From Thunnus maccoyii (Eukaryota > Chordata > Actinopteri > Scombriformes > Scombridae), in NCBI RefSeq assembly GCF_910596095.1, contig NC_056555.1, forward strand, positions 13,074,001 to 13,138,000: a DNA stretch of 64,000 nt, in the 5' to 3' direction. The notes beneath the pieces are model-generated. The model had not been told where the DNA came from and ran no database searches. It saw only the letters and a list, made by a program, of their open reading frames with translations. Position numbers and translations under genes: made by a program. Positions 46,860 through 58,395 of the stretch are shown one piece after another. Numbering within the stretch: position 1 is the stretch's first letter; every line of letters begins with the position of its first letter.

Positions 46860-47217
46860 AGTGAGAGGCTGAAAGCGAGAAGCTAAATGCTCCAAACAGC
46901 GGCGAGCAGCAGACGCTGAGCATCTCTCACCAGACAATGGACAAGCTCCACTAGCACCCGTGTAGTTTAAACCACGTCTAGAAAGCACTGTTTCTGTGTG
47001 TGGAGAGTTGGACTCGGGAGTCAGCGAGGTAAGATTGAGCAGCTTTGCATGATATGTTTGGACAGCGGTGTTTGAGAAGGGACAGCCGTGTGGGCTCTTT
47101 GTGCCTGCCGGGGAGCTCAGCTAACTAGGTAACGTTAGCAAGACATGAGCCAGCAGCAGAGGAGGAAGAAAGAGGAGGAGGAGGTGGAGGAGGACGACTG
47201 GCTGTGTGAACTGAACC
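46860..47217 (+). other. Candidate first exon of the gene head-to-head with tmem60 (phtf2 expected by synteny)
   Basis: A CpG-bearing, GC-enriched stretch ends at a donor-like CTGAACC|GTGAGC (47217/47218). An ATG at 47145 opens a 24-codon frame, MSQQQRRKKEEEEVEEDDWL ending CELN, that reaches the donor in phase 1. I do not recognise this peptide, and it is not the usual start of PHTF proteins. In human, PHTF2 lies head-to-head with TMEM60 and has long 5' introns. The exon could therefore be a 5' exon of phtf2 with an accidental ATG, or the start of another gene. Confidence 0.4.
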
Positions 47218-47681
47218 GTGAGCAGTGTCTGAAAACACTGTGACTGCATCTACATGGAGGCTAGCTGCAAGATTAGCTGCCTTTAAAACTCACTTATAGC
47301 GCTGCACAGCTTGTGTCCACTTTAGTAGTGAAAATACACACAATAGCTCGATTTTGCAGTTGTACACTTCACGACTGTAACATCCCTGACTCACTTCGAC
47401 TTTAAAACATTATATTGTAGCATGTTTTACGTTACTTTAATTGGCTCTACTCACTTTAATCCTTCCACTTAAATACTACCGGAGGCTGCAACTAACTATT
47501 ATTTCCATTACAGGGTTTCCCGCAGTGTTGTATAGTGTGTGTGTGTATGTGAAGGGGAAATGAAATTAATACACTTATGTCAAATAAAACATTAATCTTA
47601 AGTGGTAACGGGCAGACCTGCAGTTTCACACAGCAGTGTCATGTGTATGAATGTGACTTTTATTCAGGCTTCTAACTAGAG

Positions 47682-48004
47682 CTGCAACCATTAGTCGATA
47701 AATCGATTAAACCAAATATTTTGATAATCGATGAATCATTTTTTTTAAAGAAAATATGCCAACATTTTCAGGTTCCAGCTTCTTAAATGTGAATGTTTTC
47801 TGGTTTATTTAGTCCTCTGTGGCAGGAAATGGAGTATTTTTGAGTTTGGACAAAACAAGACATTGTAGTTTGCATTTTGGGCAACAGTGGGAAACCGTTA
47901 TAGTCAATTTTCACCATTTTCTGACATTTTATAGATCAAACAACTAATCGATTAATCGAGAAAATAATGACGACAGATGAAAATAATCATTAGTTGCAGT
48001 CCTA
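47682..48004. mobile_element. GAGCTGCAAC-family miniature element, copy 5
   Basis: Left end AGAGCTGCAACCATTAGTCG, right end AAATAATCATTAGTTGCAGT, then CCTA. Internal words include ACCATTTTCTGACATTTTAT, the reverse complement of the ATAAAATGTCAGAAAATGGT seen in other copies. One of the best-preserved copies. Confidence 0.85.
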
Positions 48005-48339
48005 CTTCTAACTAGGGATGCAGCAATTATAGATTTTGATGGTACCATTATAGTCTGAGAAAAAAATGATTTTACAATTATTGTACACTAATTTATTTCA
48101 TAATACTATGGATGGATAAAATAACATGAACTTGTTCTGTTTTGAAGAGGAAGCATAAGACACACACTTCACCAAGGATTCTGCAGCAGTACAAGAGGTC
48201 GTCTTAGGCTAAAAGTGAATAAGAAAAATGAAAATAATCCACGTAAGATTAACTTCGATTGGACATTGTTGTAATTACTTTAGTTGATTTCATAATATTT
48301 AAAATAAAGTATTTTTAATAATTAATATTAATGTAAGAT

Positions 48340-48380
48340 TAAGATGAACTTAATTGATCCCCAAGGGGAAAATATTACTA
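48340..48380 (+). repeat. LINE 3'-end fragment
   Basis: AACTTAATTGATCCCCAAGG followed by GGAAA matches the familiar 3' terminal word of fish LINEs. Very short. Confidence 0.35.
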
Positions 48381-48920
48381 ATGAAGGTAATAAACTCAAC
48401 TGTTTTTATCATCAACTGTCATCTGTGCCTTTTTTAAATTCATTTTTAGTAATCTATTTTAATACTTAATCTAATTTTACATGTGGCCTGTGAAAATTCT
48501 ATCTATTATTGTTTTTTGGGTTTTTTTTTGCAGTTTTAGTAAAAATGCAGGTGTTATTAATCACCCAAATGCAATTAATTAGATCCCATGGTATCCCAAA
48601 GTAGAATACTGGAAGTCTACAAGATCCTACGTTAAGTTAGTCTTTTACATCTGGGATATTTACCTACCTGACCAGTGTTTGCTCAACACAGATGGGACGA
48701 AGCAACAGGATGTGGTCACACTGAAGCCCTTGAGGAGAATACATGCAGTTTTTCCTGCTTTGTTGCCGTTGGCTGCTGCACTGAAAGCCCAACTCTTAAC
48801 TCACCACTACTTTGTTGACTATAAGTGACACTTTTATATTTAATTCTCTACCAGCACAATGTGTCATTAAGTAACTTTCCACTAAAGTAATGATTTTTAA
48901 CATAATTATTACTAAATGTA

Positions 48921-49142
48921 TTACCTTCCCTTGAGCGTGTATCGCTGGAGGGTGATCTCAAAGATGTTGCATAATGTTTGAGGTGTTGGATCCTTTAGAA
49001 GCGACTTTTCTTTGGCAAGTTTTACAAATTGGAGATCCTTCTTCGTGAACGCCCCCCTGGCAATTCTATATTTATCCATGATACTCTCACTGACCACTGG
49101 ATACAACGCTTCAATGTTGGGTCCCTCAGCCATTGTCAACAT
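48921..49142 (-). CDS. Unrecognised 73-residue open frame
   Basis: The frame begins MLTMAEGPNIEALYPVVSES, continues with a Lys-rich stretch containing ARGAFTKKDLQFVKLAKEKS, and ends LQRYTLKGR. The composition is protein-like, with balanced hydrophobic and charged residues and no low complexity, unlike most open frames here. No hydrophobic segment or known motif is seen. It lies just downstream of the Pogo-like transposase remnant on the same strand and could be a second gene or exon of that transposon. A host exon is the alternative. Function unknown. Confidence 0.3.
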   Translation of the reverse strand: MLTMAEGPNIEALYPVVSESIMDKYRIARGAFTKKDLQFVKLAKEKSLLKDPTPQTLCNIFEITLQRYTLKGR

Positions 49143-49598
49143 GTGTTGTCTCCTTAGCCAACGTAGCCCCCCTCAAACACACATGAAAGGAGACCATCAA
49201 ATGAGCTATGCATGAGATCTAATGATATTTTTTGTAAATTGGCATGGATCTCTTAAATATTTATTTGTTTAAAAATGTGAAAAAGTATAATTGTTTTGGA
49301 ATAATGAGAGTTAGAGTATCAGCAGGTTCCCTTTCGAGCTACAACACAGTGTTCAGGTAAAACGTGTGAATATAAAGAGAGAACAACACAGTAATTTCAG
49401 CTTAAATCATTTTAATTTTAACAGTGCCTTTGTTGGACTGCGTGTAGCTGTGTGTGTGTGTAGGTGTATGCTCGTATCAAACATTTATCAGACATCTTGT
49501 TAAAAACCCCAAAACACCAAAAAGCATGAACATTTCCTGTAACCAGGTCTTAACATCTCATCTAGTCAGGTCTTGTTCGGTCTTGTCCTGCGTTCTCT

Positions 49599-51175
49599 TC
49601 AAACACAGTCTTTGCAGATGTAACCATCATCATCATCACAGATGCCATTATCTTCTCCACAGCTCTCGCAGTACCATGAGATGCACTGACAACAGCACAC
49701 CCAGTCCTCTGTGGCCTTTAGGTCACTCACGTCACCATATACTCTATTACTTTCTGTTGCTGCTCTCGTTTTGTGCTCTTTTTTCTTTTTGCTCTTTTCC
49801 TTTTGGTCGTTTTTCGTTCTTTTTGTTAGTAATGTAATCAATGTGGTCTATGCTTGTTAAATGGTAGGTGGGGGGGGGGCTTGGGCCTTGTTCTTTCCTG
49901 TTTTGGAATTGGTATTAGGTCACTGAGATGACTGGTCTTGTGCTGACCTCAATAGAGGATATTCATCCTCCTGATGGTTTGAGGAGTCTTGCTCAGGAGT
50001 GAAGTCATGGAATAAGGACGACTCCATATCCTCCTGAGATGTGATGATCAGCACTTCTTCAGAGACCACCACATCCTCACTGAAAGTCAAGATTGCTGTA
50101 TCCTCCACAGCTCAGTCTCTGTGGGGAGCGCGGCCCTCTCTGTCGTCATGCTCGGTGCGTACATTTCATCAGGGATGATGTTCTTGTTAACAGGGGACAT
50201 CTCTGTGCCCCTGAATCCAGCCTGGGTATTTTCAACTGTCGCGGTCTTCTTCCAGGCCTGATGAAACAGAGCGTTTTACGGAGCGTCTGTCCTGCCATCC
50301 TCCTTCTTCCTCTGTCCACTTCGACTCCTCTTCATACCAGTTGTGTTTCAAATGTTTGAAAAGTGCTTTGTCAGCAGGCTGGAGTGCATGTGTGGTGTGA
50401 GATGGAAAGGTCATCACATGCACATTTTTTGGCTTTCATCAGCTGTATGAAGTCCAAATTGTAGACGTGGTTACTGTGGCCATCCAACAGGAGGACATTG
50501 GGCGTTGGGTCATCCGTTTGCAGCTGCTCTGTAAATATCTGACCTCACTCCGGGAACAGGTCACTGTTTATCCAGCCGTTGTCAGAGAACGGTAACATGT
50601 TCTGGGCAACCATAAAACCACTTACTCATTAGTCGCTTGCCTTTTAAAGACGACCATTGTGCAACTAAATGTTCCCGCTGCGTTGAAGGCTGCAAGGACT
50701 GTCGTGGTCTCTCCTTACCCGCCTCCACAATCACACATGTGGAGCGAAACTGGTCTTGCAGGCCAGACTCATTGCAATTCCAAAGATGTGATGGAACATC
50801 TTTGATTTCAAGTTCCTCCAGCAGGTCTTCATACTGTTGAAACCACTTTCCTACCACCTCAGGGTTCAGCCCTGCTGCTCCTGCTGCTGAAAGAGCCTCT
50901 GGTTTCTTAATGCTGAGGTCTGGACTCCCTTTCAAAACATTTTGAAACCAGTAATACCCAGCAGGGCCTTTTACTTCAGAGAAGCCTTTGATATTATTGG
51001 CCTTTGCATAATTAAATGCAATTCCCTGGATGTCTCTTTTGGTAAGGGGGAAACCTCTTTTGGAGAGGAGCTTAATAAGACCTGGCAGTTCTTTCTTGGA
51101 TTCCTCTGGCAGGTATTTCTTCCTCCCAGATGTATAGACAGAGCCAGCAACTTCTCCGCTAATGCGCCTTTGCAA
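49599..51175 (-). pseudogene. Decayed Pogo/Tigger-like (CENP-B/Tc5 superfamily) transposase
   Basis: The minus-strand sequence reads in pieces as one transposase. It opens with an N-terminal helix-turn-helix part (MQRRISGEVAGSVYTSGRKK, then ELPGLIKLLSKRGFPLTKRD). The linker GYYWFQNVLKGSPDLSIKKP and KWFQQYEDLLEELE follow. The first DDE block is WNCNESGLQDQF, where the usual Asp of DESG is Asn. Next come NGWINSDLFPE, the second block LLLDGHSNH, and FPSHTTHALQPADKALFKHL. An acidic segment (50108-49920) and a Cys-rich PHD-like tail (ATEDWVCCCQCISWYCESCG to CKDC, 49841-49599) end it. Breaks include an in-frame TGA at 50547-50545 and a frameshift near 50422. It is therefore an inactive copy. Confidence 0.8.
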
Positions 51176-51479
51176 AGTGGTCTCTGGAAGCCCCTGCTAC
51201 AAAGCGAACATTTGGTGTCTCAACTGTCTCCTGGTACTTGTATTAATGGCACCCGTCATTCTATTGTTTCTCCACTGGTTATACTGACATTTTCCTTCCT
51301 TTTCCTGTCTTTTTCTCTTCTCTCTTCTTCTCTCTCTTTTTCCCTTCTCTGCCTGTCCTCCTGCTGTCTGTAACTTATCATTTTATAAAAGATTAAGATT
51401 CTGTGAACAATTTTTGCGCCCTCAATTTCTGTGTAAGAGTGTGTGTGTGCGTGGCCCATTTTAGCTAGCTGGTCAAGCT

Positions 51480-52450
51480 AAATGGGCCAGTACTTAAAAT
51501 GACTTCTCTCACAAAAATCAAAGTTACTATTTGCTTTGTTGGTATGCTTACTTACTTTATGCTTTATCACATGAGTAATATTTGCTATGTCATGCTCACT
51601 TACCATATGAATTCTCTGACATACTTTGTGTAACACTCTGCCACGCCCACCTTAGCAACCTCAGACCAATCAAAACTAATGTTACCTGTCAACTAATGTT
51701 GTAGCAACAATGCAATATCAGTTATTGTGTGTGTGGCTGTAAAATTTTAAAGGGCTATGATGCGCCGACCTTATCTGGCCCATTTTATTTGATGGCCCGT
51801 TTTAGCTGACCCCACCCTACCTGGACTTGTTGCAGCACAGCATTTTAAGCTGGTGCACCAGGTTTGTTTTGGTTCTGCCTGCATAGGTTGCGCCTATATA
51901 TACTTTTTAATACAACTGTCTAGTTTTGTTTAATTTTTCTCACAGTACAACTGTTGCTCATAGAAAAATAACAACCATAATGTCATTTTTCTTTTGAGAG
52001 TGAGAACAGAAACACTCGGTGTAGCTGAGTCTTTATGGTTACAAAACCGTGACGTTTTAAAGTGCAGTTAATTGTCAAATCAGTTCGTCTTTGCATCCCT
52101 ACTTCTAACAAAATTGATCAAGACCTGCATCCGGATCTAGGTGGCTTACCACCTTGGTTAAACAATCTCCTGGGTTTCCTGTTGTTAAATTGTTAAAGTG
52201 GCAATCCATAAACGATAGAAAACATTGTTTGGTTAGAAGATTGGATTGCTTGTCTTCCCACAGACCTGCATCAGGATCTGGGTGGCGTACCACCTTTACT
52301 AAACAGTCCTAGTGGAAACGATGCCTCATTGGTGAATCTGCTGAGGGATCATTTTCTAAGTTATTTAGTTCTTCAGTTAATCGTTTGGAAAATGTCCATC
52401 ACAATTTCCCTAGAACGCAAACTGACGTCTTCAAATTGCTTGTTTTATCC
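51480..52450. other. Intergenic DNA upstream of the Pogo-like remnant
   Basis: No gene is visible. AATGGGCCAG (about 51482) and GGCCCATTTTATTTG (about 51777), with GGCCCGTTTTAGCTGACC (about 51795), are repeated words that might belong to the end of the Pogo-like element. An imperfect direct repeat occurs at about 52120-52170 and 52260-52310 (GACCTGCATC, GGATCTGGGTGGC and TACCACCTT). Confidence 0.4.
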
Positions 52451-52453
52451 AAC

Positions 52454-52786
52454 TAGAGATGCAACGATTAATCGATTAGTTGCCAGTTATTAAATTACCA
52501 ACTACTTTGATAATCGATTAATCGTTTGTAGTCATTCTTCTCTAAAAAATGTCCAAATGCTCTGATTGCAGCTTCTCAAACATGACTGTAAACTGAATAT
52601 CTTTGGGTTGTGGACTGTTCGGGGGGACCAAAGAAGACATTTGAGGACGTCATCTTGGCCTTTGGGAAACAGTGATGGAGTTTTTCACCATTTTCTGACA
52701 TTTTATAGACCAAACAACTAATCGATTAATCAAGAAAATAATCAACAGATTAATTGATAATAAAAATAAATGTTAGTTGAAGCCCT
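52454..52786. mobile_element. GAGCTGCAAC-family miniature element, copy 6
   Basis: Left end AGAGATGCAACGATTAATCG, right end AATGTTAGTTGAAGCCCTA. It carries TAGACCAAACAACTAATCGA and ACCATTTTCTGACATTTTAT, in the same order as copy 5. Well preserved. Confidence 0.8.
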
Positions 52787-54031
52787 ATATTGAACCTTCA
52801 CTCCAAAATCCAAACATATTCAGTTTATTATCATAGAAAAGCAGCATATCTGAACATGTTAGAGGCTGGAAGCGTTGAATTTTTTTTTTCTCTCTGTCTT
52901 AGACTTGGCATTCTTGCTTTAAAAGAAATGAAAATGGCAGTGTTGGTTTTCTCTACCTATCTCGTGTCAGCGAGGGGAAACTGTTGCAAGCATCAGCAGG
53001 CGCTCAGGCTCTCAGTTTGGCAGGCCATCTGATTATCCAACATGGTTTACCATCCAGCCAGCCTGTCTGTTCCAATGTCTGACTAACACTGTCATCACTC
53101 ACCCAGATTTTCCACTGCAATCATAATTCAACCCGTAAATTAACCTCCGTCAGTGCACTGGCAAAGCTTTGTATAAATCCATAAAGCTGACACACAGTCA
53201 GGTCAGTCAAATAACACTTTGAAGCTTAACATCTACCTTTAGTTCTCACATACAGATTTCTTAGATTCCTTGTAAACCTGAATACGTCTTTAGCCTTTAA
53301 ATCCTGTTATAAAACAGTGACATCAGCAGAAATGTGTAACTGACTTGACTATTTCTGGACTGTAGCCAAGAGTTTAACATATTAATTTCACTTGCAGCCA
53401 ACAGGTACTTATACAGTAGCACTGTGCAATGTGAATGTATATATATGCATAAATTCCTGCTGGTTTTATGTCTTTTAATATTATATTTAAAGAAGTATTT
53501 TCAAAAAATTAGAAATACTACTGTTACATTATGATGAAGCAAACCTGTAATTTAATTTAAGCAGTTTTACCTACATATTTTTATATCTCAGGCAACTTGG
53601 TGATGCCTTTTATTTGGAGAAACTTATAACAAGTGTCACGCTTATGTAACGGGCGTGGAACATACAGAAATCATTGATTTAAAATGGTTCACCAAGTCTG
53701 CAAGACATTACAGTTTAACCCAGATACATCAGAAAAAGATTGTCAGTGAGATTACAGATGGTTTTGAGTCTGTTATAAGGTGCCATGAAGTGCCTTTGAG
53801 CAAGGCATTTAATGCAGTTGTTGAGTAGGAAGCTGTGGTTGCAAGAGCACTTTGCAAATGTTTGCAAAAAAGGTGGTGAGAGTGTTTGTTACTTGTTGAC
53901 AGATTGGAGATGAGAGATGAAATCACTGTTGCCGTGTCGTGTGTGTTGAATGTTGATAAGACTGGCGTTGTGTTACACCCAGCTGGCAGACCTGAGATTC
54001 CCAGGAAACACACACTGTAGCGAGAGCTGCA

Positions 54032-54067
<36 letters not shown>

Positions 54068-55430
54068 GTGTATGCGTATGCCTTTGAGATGGACAGTGAT
54101 TCATTGACTATCAGTTAGGCTAGTAGTACTTGTCAGTCCACATAGCTGCACAGTAATTCTGTGAAAAAAGGCTCATGAGTGTTTTTACGTCCAGAATGCC
54201 GAGGTCAGTCTGCGGTGTGTGTGTGTGTGTTTGGATTTGCATACACATGCATGCGGTGGTTGACCGAGCATCTCAGTATAAGCGTGTAGCATCCACAGAT
54301 CCAGACTGCTGTCTTTGTCTGACCAGCGTGTTCCTTTGTATTATTTTCTCTCTCTGTCTGTCTCTTTGAGGAGCTCTCAGACGACGCTCAGTGTTTTGTG
54401 CAGCTTGAATCTGCCCGCAGAGCCGGTTACATCATCTGCTGCAATGTCGTTACATCACACACTAGACTGTCATCTTGTGTTACAGCCGCAGAACGGGCAG
54501 TGATTTAATTCATGGAAATGTGGCAATTTGAGTGTCGAGCGCAGGCAAAAAGGTCGCGGGGAAAGGTCAAGCGGTGTCGCAGTCGCTAGACAAATGCCAC
54601 GTTACGAGTTGAGCTGCACTGCAGTACAATGACAGGTTGTGTTGTCTATAACATGTCGCTGTTCACTTTAATTATGTCTGATTATTATCATTATTATTAT
54701 TATTGTTATTGTTATTGTTGAAGCCAAAGCAAATAGCAATAGTCTGTATTATCCTACTGATATCAGGCATTTTTTGACACGTCACAGGAGGAAAAGCACA
54801 GGTGTAAATAATAAAATTAATAATAATTGTGCATGCTGGATCACTGTCATGGCCTACTGGGACACTTGAGTATAATGTTAATGTTATTAATAACACCTGT
54901 GCTTTTGCTACTATCACAAGTTAAAATGTCTGCTGTGAAAAAAGCCTATCATACACATTTTTGTAGTTTTACTGCAGATACAGATGCAAAAAACAAGTCA
55001 GCTTTTAGATATTCCCACCAAATACAATTAACAAAAAAGACCAATTACACAAAATATCAGCAGTTAGAAATACCGGCTTCTTTTTTTAAGTATAAGAGTG
55101 GACCAATACTATCATATTGTCGTCTTTGTTAAATCTGAGAACACTCTCACAGGTGTTTTTAGTTATTTTTTAATTAGACTTCTGCTCAGGCTGAAGGTGG
55201 GCGGAGCTATGTTAGCAATTAGTGAGGTCATCGGACTCATGTGCTAATTAAAATGATCATTTGTTCCACCTAAAAGGTGCACCAAAAGCTAACAGGACAA
55301 ACAAACGCAGTATATACACCAAAATGCGTGAAATATCTCAGTATTTACTTGACGTATTGGCACATAGTTAAGTACAGACTTTAATGGTTTGCAGATAATC
55401 TATTCGAATGACTTCGGGGACTCTTGAGTT
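52787..55430. other. Intergenic or intronic DNA, no recognised gene
   Basis: AT-rich sequence with a TG tract (54030-54062), a decayed SINE-like word at about 53791-53815 (TGCCTTTGAGCAAGGCATTT) and an ATT/GTT repeat at 54680-54720. The open frames are short and unstructured. Confidence 0.6.
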
Positions 55431-55439
55431 TTTTTTGGT

Positions 55440-55560
55440 CTTGAGTGAAATTTCTCAACTGCGAGATGGATTGTAATGAAATTTGGAACACACTTTTATG
55501 TCCCCCTCAGGATGAATTGTAATAACTTTAGTGATCCCCTGACATCTCCGTCACTGTTCC
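55440..55560 (+). repeat. Dispersed fish repeat fragment
   Basis: GATGGATTGTAATGAAATTT, then GGAACACAC, CCCCTCAGGATGAATTGTAA and TAACTTTAGTGATCCCCTGA form a familiar teleost interspersed repeat word set. It is non-coding and truncated on both sides. Confidence 0.5.
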
Positions 55561-55785
55561 TTTTTCTCAAATAGATGTTGGATTCACTGGAAACAGCCAG
55601 AAAATCTCTACAGACTCACTTCTGAAAATCGCACTTGTGGTTGCATTTTGTCGAGCAGCATTCGCCTTCTTCCTTTCACAAGACTTTAAGGAGGTCACTG
55701 CATGAATCTCTGAGGTAGTGGTACTAGTCAGCCTTAAACTCAGCTAATGTGTTTTGGCTGCTGCTGTCACTTTGATACGATGTAG

Positions 55786-55888
55786 GTTTGTCAGACTGTG
55801 AAGAAAAGGACAGCCGTCGTGCGATCGGCCTACTGCAAAGCTACGCTGAACTATTTGCCCCGAGGAACGCCTTCGGGAGACATACAGT
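55786..55888 (+). other. Candidate internal exon of an unrecognised gene
   Basis: An AG acceptor follows a pyrimidine-rich stretch (TTGGCTGCTGCTGTCACTTT). The segment is CpG-bearing and open in two frames. Joined to the 47145-47217 frame it reads RLSDCEEKDSRRAIGLLQ, then SYAELFAPRNAFGRHT, which looks protein-like. The possible donors (CATACA|GTGTGT or ACAGT|GTGTGA) are weak, and no family is recognised. It could also be a chance open stretch. Confidence 0.22.
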
Positions 55889-56463
55889 GTGTGACTTTTA
55901 ACTTGCATGAGTTACAGGGTTACCTGGCATGTTAATCTGTCATTCTGAAGGATAATTGATGGTGGTAAACATGACATGCTGGGGATGATGATGATGATGA
56001 TAAAAGAGGAGATAATGATAGTGATAATGGTGGTCAGTATCCTGACTTTCCCCAAGAGCTAGATCATTCACTATTGCTGCCTGATGTTATTCATATTGTT
56101 TCTCAGAGTTCATTCTGTGCCTAGAGAGAGAGGGTGTGTGTGTGTGTGTGTTTGAATCTTATCAGAGACACAAGCTGCTTTTTAAGGCTCATTACGTGGA
56201 CATCAGCCAAAGCCTGGTTACCTATTTTTACACAGAAAGTTGTAAATTATGAGTCTGAGTGACCAAAGGAAGCCTCTATTTCCTGAATAACTGGCTTCAC
56301 CGGTATAAGAGGGCCTGACGAGCACAAACACTCACGCATAAACACACAGACACACACATAGACAGGCTGCTGTTGTTGCTTTGAATCTCTAATGTGATCA
56401 TCCCAAGCAAGACTGTCTTGACCTTCTGTCTCTCTCTCTCTCTTTTGCTTTCCAAATGTCCAG

Positions 56464-56523
56464 CTCCTGTCCTAATTTGGCTGTGAGGATCAAGCACCAG
56501 TCAGCTACGCAGCCTGACCAGAG
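56464..56523 (+). other. Candidate 60-nt exon of an unrecognised gene
   Basis: The splice sites are very good: a CT-rich tract ending TTGCTTTCCAAATGTCCAG and the donor CCAGAG|GTGAGT. The length is a multiple of three. One frame is open and reads SCPNLAVRIKHQSATQPDQR. The other two frames contain stops. It is in phase with the candidate at 55786 if the ACAGT|GTGTGA donor is used. It might equally be a non-coding 5' exon of phtf2. Confidence 0.3.
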
Positions 56524-56534
56524 GTGAGTCCAGT

Positions 56535-56538
<4 letters not shown>

Positions 56539-56592
<54 letters not shown>

Positions 56593-56608
56593 TGTCTGTG
56601 TGTGTGTG
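56539..56608. repeat. (TG)n microsatellite
   Basis: About 26 TG units, then TCTGTCTG and a further TG run, starting 15 bases after the candidate donor at 56524. Confidence 0.9.
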
Positions 56609-57218
56609 TGGGAGAGAGTGAATTCATTGTGTTTACTAGTTAGCAGCCCTCCCCAAACTCCACATAGGCTGTTTTGTTTGTGTGCTCCATGCTTCAACGC
56701 CCCTTGTTCTGTTGCTGTGACGGTGTCACACACACACACACACAGAGACCCTGCTCAGACAGCAACAGTTCATGAGTACTGTTCACTCTGTCTGAGAGAG
56801 AAAGACTGATGGAAAAATAAGGGAATGTGAAAAAGGCCATACTTCCCCTCTGAGGAGAGTATGAGAGGAAAACGCAGGTCTTTTTATAGAGTGTGTGTGT
56901 GTGTGTGTTGCAGACTGTGACGTTAGGTCCGTCTATAGTCAGCAGCAGTAGCGGCCTGTGTGCGTGTGTGTTTGTGTGACTCAGTTCTTTTAGTTCGTCT
57001 GCGGTTACTGGTTTCCTTTCCAACAAACACTCTCCATGTCAACATAAATCATAACTGTCTATAATTTTATCAAGAATTCTTCCCTGTTCTGTTCTATCCA
57101 TTTGTGTGTCTTACTGAATGTACAAATTTGACAAATCCCACACACTTTTAAAGTAAACAACATCAATCATTATTGACAATTATTTGGCATGATTAATGTA
57201 TATCAATATTCTCTAAGA

Positions 57219-58395
57219 CAGTGGTTCCCAACTGGCGTCCCACAGTCCACAAGTGGGTAATTCTGAATTTTGTGGGTAAAGTATCTGTTGAGCTTGAAAA
57301 CAACTTTCCTTCTTCTTTGTCAGTTTCAGCACTGCAGCTGTTGTGTTGCCATGTTCTTTTAATCAGGCTTATTTACATGTCCTGTTGTAAAAACAGCTGT
57401 AGTAGCCTGAACAAGCCTCAGCTAGTTGTAACTGCCATTGTGTAGCATGTAGGGCTGGACGATATCTCTTATTAATTTGATTAATTTTAATTTTGTTTTT
57501 ACATGATATGTAAAATGTGTAAATCGTGAAATCGAGTTGTTACAAGATGCACAAAGGTTATTTTAGTCAAAAAGTAACTTAGATTGTAGCTGGCTACATT
57601 AGCTGTTTTGAATCATGATAAACTCCCAGGAGTCCCGCGAGCGACGTGTTTGTAACGCTACACGTTCACCTGATGCTGATTACGGGACTGTCTCCAGGTG
57701 GCTAGCTGTCTCTGGCTATCTCGTAGTGAATTTAACTCATCTAATCTATGAGAAGGACAGAACGAAGATGACACTGCACACTGATCTGCGCTCTCGATTT
57801 GTAGTTAGTTGACAAGGCATCATCTCTGGTTACCGGAGTTGAAGTGCTGGCAGCGCTAGCTAGCAGTCTGCAGATAGCAGGCCGACATCCCGTAACGAAA
57901 CACAAACAGCAGCAGATCAATTAGTGAGCGGACCTTTTCTGCTCTGTCTGTGCTGAAAATGATTATCAAACTGGATGTGATCTATTTATTTGAAGCATCT
58001 GGTTCTGACAGTCAATAGCTGCGTGGGATAACCTGCATTTAATGTGTAATGATGACAGCCTTGCAGGTGGTGCAGGTGTTTTTAATATTCTTGCACAACT
58101 GTCTGAAATAATGTTTCAATCCTGCATTTTTCAGGCAAACAGAAATCAAATAAAATTGTTAATCAACCTCAAGCTTGAAAGAAATATTGCCTTTTAAGCC
58201 ATAATTGCACTCTTTTGCTGCAATGCTTCCTATTTCATTAGATTCTAAAGCCCCACTTTTGTAATTAGTTTTTATTTGTGAAATAGATGGAGTGAAACAA
58301 ACCAGAGGTGTGTTAAATCAGTCTGTTTGTGGAGCGTGACCTGATGTCTAAGGAAAAATTTGGACCCTGAGGCTAAACCACTTGGGAACCACTAG
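57219..58395. mobile_element. hAT-type non-autonomous element with 8-bp target duplication
   Basis: The left end is CAGTGGTTCCCAACTGGCG. The right end reads CCACTTGGGAACCACTAG, an imperfect reverse complement. The flanking octamers are CTCTAAGA (57211-57218) and CTCTAACA (58396-58403), 7 of 8 identical. Eight-base target duplications and CA(G)-type ends are characteristic of hAT elements. The 1.18-kb interior has no transposase, so the copy is non-autonomous. A relative with the same left end is at 28568. Confidence 0.8.
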
